Part shown: in pieces, positions 5,868 through 8,626 of the stretch
Layout of the letters: each line of letters starts with the position of its first letter
Numbering within the stretch: the stretch's first letter is position 1
Source: Treponema sp.
Lineage (GTDB): Bacteria; Spirochaetota; Spirochaetia; Treponematales; Breznakiellaceae
Reading direction: 5' to 3'
Assembly (NCBI GenBank): GCA_031288815.1
Contig: JAITQR010000266.1
Coordinates: 1 to 8,626 of the forward strand
Length of the DNA: 8,626 nt
Notes under the pieces: model-generated
The model's input: the letters and a program-made list of their open reading frames with translations, nothing else
The model's database searches: none
Told to the model about the DNA's origin: nothing
Program-made: the position numbers and the translations under genes

Positions 5868-6695
5868 ATGGATATAACTATAAACGGAAAAGCCGCGGAT
5901 ATTACCCTGGAAGAGGAAAAAACCCTGGGGGAGGTATTGGCGGGTCTGGACGCCTGGCTCCAGGACTCGGGCTACCGGTTTTCCGGTCTGGAAGTGGACG
6001 GCGAAAAGGTCGATTCCCGATCTCTGGAGTGTTTCTTTAACCGGGAAGTGGCGAAGATCGGGGTGTTGAACCTGTCCACCAGCTCCTGGGCGGAGCTTGC
6101 CGCGGAAGCCCTGAGCGATCTTTACGGAAAAACGGAAAAGTTTCAGGACTGTTCCTTCGGGGAAAGGGCGGCGCTTAAACAAAACTGGGAGCAAAGCCCC
6201 GGCGGCTGTTTCCTTTCGGAACACATGCGCGATCTGTATACCCTGGCGGATGGGAGTTTTGCCGGCCACGGCCCGGGGCCTCAGGATCTGCGAAAAATAA
6301 TCCAGGAACGTCTAAAAGAGCTTGAGGATCCCCGGCGGGAGATCGCCGCTTCAGGCCCCCTGGTCGAGGCGGTGGCCGCGCGGCTTGAGGATCTGCCCCT
6401 GGATATTCAAACCGGCAAGGACGGGCGGGCGGCGGAAACGGTGCAGCTTTTTTCAAGCGTCGCCGGGAAACTCCTCCGCCTTCTTGGCCTGCTAAAGCTT
6501 GAGGGACATTCCCCCGAAATTTTAACCGTGGACGGTGTGCCGATATTTGAGTATGTCGGGGAATTTGAGTCCATCTTGCAGGATCTGGCGGCGGCTTACG
6601 AGGCCAGGGACGCGGTCCTGGTTGGGGATCTGGCCGAATATGAGCTGGCTCCCCGGCTTCTTAAGTTCCATTCCGCCTTTTCGCCGGCCACATAG
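5868..6695 (+). CDS. Uncharacterised protein in the flaG-fliD operon
   Basis: I do not recognise this 275-residue protein. It starts 3 bases after the fliD stop, with only AGG inside the end of fliD as ribosome-binding site, so translation is probably coupled and the two products used together. Residues 1-60 read like a small strand-helix-strand (beta-grasp-like) domain: MDITINGKAADITLEEEKTL, GEVLAGLDAWLQDSGYRFSG, then LEVDGEKVDSRSLE. Residues 74-180 are mostly helical and acidic. Residues 188-270 form a helical region (VQLFSSVAGKLLRLLGLLKL and FESILQDLAAAYEARDAVLVGDLAEYELAP). The last segment resembles helices in other motility-associated unknowns, but from memory only. No signal peptide or membrane segment is visible. 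The slot after fliD is often occupied by the flagellin chaperone FliS, yet the length and layout do not match FliS (about 130 residues). A cytoplasmic chaperone or filament-assembly factor is possible, unproven. Confidence 0.8.
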   Translation: MDITINGKAADITLEEEKTLGEVLAGLDAWLQDSGYRFSGLEVDGEKVDSRSLECFFNREVAKIGVLNLSTSSWAELAAEALSDLYGKTEKFQDCSFGERAALKQNWEQSPGGCFLSEHMRDLYTLADGSFAGHGPGPQDLRKIIQERLKELEDPRREIAASGPLVEAVAARLEDLPLDIQTGKDGRAAETVQLFSSVAGKLLRLLGLLKLEGHSPEILTVDGVPIFEYVGEFESILQDLAAAYEARDAVLVGDLAEYELAPRLLKFHSAFSPAT

Positions 6696-6752
6696 CGGAC
6701 CGCCGCGTTGGTGGATTTCGCGCCGCCGGTAACGCAAAAATCCCGACTATCC

Positions 6753-6781
6753 GGCCCGGGCGAACCTTTTGTTTACGGGCC
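6753..6781. repeat. Inverted repeat in the 189-base gap 6696-6884
   Basis: GGCCCG (6753-6758) and CGGGCC (6776-6781) are complementary across 17 bases. Nearby, GCGTT (6710-6714) pairs with AACGC (6731-6735), and GCGC (6845-6848) pairs with GCGC (6852-6855) around GAA. The gap has no credible ORF. It holds these palindromes and the hairpin at 6810-6834. I see no convincing promoter. Confidence 0.35.
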
Positions 6782-6809
6782 TGCGGTTCCATGGGAGTTT
6801 GCGGGGTAA

Positions 6810-6834
6810 AAAAGTCGCCTGTCAGGCGATTTTT
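6810..6834 (+). terminator. Probable terminator of the flaG-fliD operon
   Basis: TCGCCT (6815-6820) pairs with AGGCGA (6824-6829) over a 3-base loop. The stem extends outward by a G-T wobble and four A-T pairs (6810-6814 with 6830-6834), so the A-run before and T-run after make a compact hairpin that could terminate in both directions. The T-run is only 5 long and is followed by GGGG. It is the only reasonable terminator between 6695 and 6885. Confidence 0.55.
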
Positions 6835-6884
6835 GGGGTTTTACGCGCGAAGCGCAACAGGTTCCAGGCCCCAGAGGAGAAAAT

Positions 6885-7991
6885 ATGGGCTCTGTCTCGT
6901 TTTATCTACTTCAATTGCCTCAGTTTTATAAAGAAACCGGAACTTCGGATATCATTTTTTTCGTGGTAGGTTTGGGGGTTGTAATTGTCGCTTTTACCAT
7001 CGTAAATCTGATAAAAGCTAAGTCCAAATCCCCGGTCTTTACCCAGGGTACGGTCAGCGTTCCTAAGCCGCAGCGCAGGTACAGCAGATCCTCCATACGC
7101 GAGGTAGCCCATGACCTCGGCTTGGACAAAGCCCAGAAAAAAATGTTGGATTTTGTGATGAGAAATGACAACGTGAGCGATCCGGAATATTCCCTTCGTA
7201 CCCCCGAGCTTTTGGATCGGCATTTTAGACGGGCATACCGGGCCATTCAGCGATCGGCCAAGTCGGAAGAGGATGTCCAGGAAAAACTGTCTGTCCTCTA
7301 TTCCACCCGGAATATCCTGGAAGCCGTAACCCAGAGCAACAACATCACATCAACCCGGCAGATTGCCGACAAGACCGACACCATATTTATAGCAAACGGC
7401 AAAGAGTACCCGGTTAAGGTTATTTCTTCCAGGGGGAATTACCTTTTGGTGGAACATCCGGTAAACGCCCTGGGCGCCCTTGTGCCTTTGGCCCAGGACG
7501 GCAAGGTAAGCCTCTCGTTTTTCAGCAAATCCAGCAGGGGTTTTTCGGTGGAAAGCCGGGTCGCGGGGCTCCTCAATGGGCCGGACGGGTCCCGGGTACA
7601 ACTTTTCCATTCAACCCTGATATCCGGCTCCTCCAAGCGGCGTTTCCGCCGCCGGCGTGTCAGCATTCCCTCGAGTTTTTATTTCGTGCATCTGGAAAAA
7701 ACAGGCTCCCGGAATGAGACTAAATTGGTGGTGGATAAACGGAAACTGAGCGGCAATATAATGGACATTTCCATTGGCGGCTGTTCAATACTGACTAAGA
7801 TGTCTATACCGTCGGGTACCCGGCTTAAAATCGAATTTGTCCAGGATAAAACAACGGTAGCCGCCCTTGGACAGGTGCTGCGGACAAACCGGAGCGGGTT
7901 GAGTACGATTATGCATATCAAATTCCTCAAAATTTCCAGAAAATCGCTTAACGCAATCAACACCCTTGTATTTGAATACGCTGATGTATAA
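6885..7991 (+). CDS. Membrane-anchored PilZ-domain protein, candidate c-di-GMP effector
   Basis: A 368-residue protein starting at ATG 6885, preceded by AGAGGAG (6873-6879). One hydrophobic helix (residues 22-43, SDIIFFVVGLGVVIVAFTIV then NLI) is followed by lysines, predicting an N-terminal anchor with the bulk in the cytoplasm. Residues about 65-160 are helical and charged. Residues 165-245 form a beta-rich segment like the N-terminal YcgR/PilZN-type domain that precedes PilZ. The PilZ domain (about 250-365) has an arginine cluster, KRRFRRRRVSIP (251-262), supplying RxxxR, and DISIGG (294-299), the D/N-x-S-x-x-G motif. Both c-di-GMP-binding elements are present, so binding is likely, though not proven. 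The architecture suggests a motility effector analogous to YcgR but tethered to the membrane. It follows the flagellar operon after a probable terminator. Function is inferred from motifs and position. Confidence 0.85.
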   Translation: MGSVSFYLLQLPQFYKETGTSDIIFFVVGLGVVIVAFTIVNLIKAKSKSPVFTQGTVSVPKPQRRYSRSSIREVAHDLGLDKAQKKMLDFVMRNDNVSDPEYSLRTPELLDRHFRRAYRAIQRSAKSEEDVQEKLSVLYSTRNILEAVTQSNNITSTRQIADKTDTIFIANGKEYPVKVISSRGNYLLVEHPVNALGALVPLAQDGKVSLSFFSKSSRGFSVESRVAGLLNGPDGSRVQLFHSTLISGSSKRRFRRRRVSIPSSFYFVHLEKTGSRNETKLVVDKRKLSGNIMDISIGGCSILTKMSIPSGTRLKIEFVQDKTTVAALGQVLRTNRSGLSTIMHIKFLKISRKSLNAINTLVFEYADV

Positions 7992-8044
7992 ACTGCTTAG
8001 TGTCCATGTGTTGTAAATCAAGAGGGGCGGGCATATAGAAAAAT

Positions 8045-8308
8045 ATGAAGATTCTTGAAGTTAAAAGCGTAACAAGGAAAGACGTTCCAATTTATTACCG
8101 AAGGTTTTATACCGGCGTCGCGGTAATGGAGCTTATCAATAAGGCCGTGGAAGCCCGCATTGATTTTTCCATAGAAATTAAGCCCACCGGCCATAAAGAG
8201 ATCGTTATCAACCTGTTGGATAAGGTGGATTATCCCCTTGTACCCCTGAACAAGGAACTGAAAAAGGTACTGGACAGCATGGACTCCACCGGAGAGCTTC
8301 CTGTTTGA
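8045..8308 (+). CDS. Small uncharacterised protein upstream of tsaE
   Basis: An 87-residue protein, MKILEVKSVTRKDVPIYYRR through STGELPV, of no family I recognise. It looks alpha/beta, with alternating strands (IDFSIEIK, EIVINLLDKV) and a helix (VAVMELINKAVEA), and is basic near the N-terminus. No signal peptide or transmembrane segment is visible. An in-frame TAG at 8036-8038 makes ATG 8045 the first possible start. The nearest purine-rich stretch, AGAGGGG (8021-8027), is 17 bases away, so the ribosome-binding site is poor. Its last codons overlap the proposed tsaE start (8301), so the two are probably co-translated. It lies 53 bases after the PilZ gene and may share its transcript. Codon use matches its neighbours, which supports a real gene. 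Confidence 0.72.
   Translation: MKILEVKSVTRKDVPIYYRRFYTGVAVMELINKAVEARIDFSIEIKPTGHKEIVINLLDKVDYPLVPLNKELKKVLDSMDSTGELPV
8291..8303 (+). promoter_or_regulatory. Shine-Dalgarno and proposed CTG start of tsaE
   Basis: GGAGAG (8291-8296) lies 4 bases before CTG 8301-8303. In the tsaE frame there is no ATG, GTG or TTG between the in-frame stop TGA 8259-8261 and TTG 8343, while TsaE homology clearly begins right after 8301. The CTG overlaps the end of the upstream gene (stop 8306-8308). Confidence 0.5.
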
Positions 8309-8626
8309 GGTAACCTGCGCTTCTCCGGAAGAAACCGCGGCCTTGGGCGAATGTATTGCCCGGCGGCTGGTTCCCGGCAGCGTGGTGGCCCTGCGGGGCG
8401 GCCTGGGAGCCGGAAAAACCTGCCTGACCAAAGGCATTGCCCGGGAACTCGGTGTGGAGGAAGAGGTTACCAGTCCCAGCTATACGATAATTTCCGAATA
8501 CGATACCAGAGAGGGGGTTCTGTTTTACCATATCGACGCGTACCGGCTGGGAGGGGATGGGGATTTTGAGTCCCTGGGGGGAAGAGAACTTTTTCGCGAA
8601 GACGGGATTGCCGTGGTAGAATGGAG
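8301..8626 (+). CDS. tsaE: TsaE, ATPase of the tRNA t6A threonylcarbamoyl-transfer complex (3' truncated)
   Basis: TsaE works with TsaB and TsaD to make N6-threonylcarbamoyladenosine at position 37 of ANN-decoding tRNAs, in the cytoplasm. The 108 codons present carry the family's motifs: the N-terminal strand and helix FEVTCASPEETAALG (2-16), Walker A GGLGAGKT (33-40), TSPSYTI (57-63), HIDAYRL (77-83) and VVEW (105-108), where the window ends. About 30-50 residues should be missing. The start is unusual: CTG 8301 with a Shine-Dalgarno at 8291-8296 is preferred, because the next canonical start, TTG 8343, would remove the first strand conserved in TsaE. An upstream frameshift is an alternative. 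It is a housekeeping gene with no functional link to the flagellar genes and may be co-translated with the 87-residue protein before it. Confidence 0.93.
   Translation, partial: MFEVTCASPEETAALGECIARRLVPGSVVALRGGLGAGKTCLTKGIARELGVEEEVTSPSYTIISEYDTREGVLFYHIDAYRLGGDGDFESLGGRELFREDGIAVVEW

Noticed and set aside
6807..6832. Sigma-28-like TAAA-N14-GGCGATTT before the PilZ gene
   Set aside because: The -10 matches only 5 of 8, the spacing is short and the bases are the arms of the terminator hairpin.
8343..8345. TTG 8343 as the tsaE start
   Set aside because: It would delete FEVTCASPEETAAL, which aligns with the normal TsaE N-terminus, and no good Shine-Dalgarno precedes it.

Overview
The window looks like a spirochaete chromosome segment, most likely from a Treponema. 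The evidence is two short, adjacent FlaB-type flagellins (286 and 283 residues, both starting MIINHN), with a FlaG, a long FliD and a PilZ protein downstream. The high-GC codon use and the acetyl-xylan-esterase-like neighbour would suit an insect- or herbivore-gut treponeme, but that is inference. All genes lie on the plus strand. I see no mobile element, CRISPR array, tRNA or rRNA.

Layout: the 3' end of a VOC/glyoxalase-family gene (to 125) is followed by an alpha/beta-hydrolase of the acetyl-xylan-esterase type (148-975). A near-consensus sigma-28 promoter (1034-1061) precedes the first flagellin (1176-2036). A 348-base gap follows. It holds a weak sigma-28 candidate and a densely base-paired stretch (about 2164-2361), which would be the 5' leader of the second flagellin (2385-3236). 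A strong intrinsic terminator (3286-3322) ends that transcript. A short leader with three perfect hairpins and a CsrA-like site on the Shine-Dalgarno leads into flaG (3436-3807), fliD (3831-5864) and an unrecognised protein gene (5868-6695); these three are tightly spaced and probably form an operon. A 189-base palindrome-rich gap with a likely terminator precedes a membrane-anchored PilZ protein (6885-7991), an 87-residue unknown (8045-8308) and the 5' part of tsaE (8301 to the window end).

Biologically this is a periplasmic-flagellum filament module: two core filament subunits, FlaG (filament-length factor), FliD (filament cap) and a candidate c-di-GMP effector. The intergenic regions are the most interesting part. 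The filament genes have structured leaders, and GGA motifs recur in hairpin loops and at ribosome-binding sites. This resembles CsrA/FliW control of flagellin translation known in Bacillus and Borrelia. The folded domain before the second flagellin matches no RNA class I recognise. These regulatory readings come from pairing done by eye and need folding and comparative alignment to confirm.
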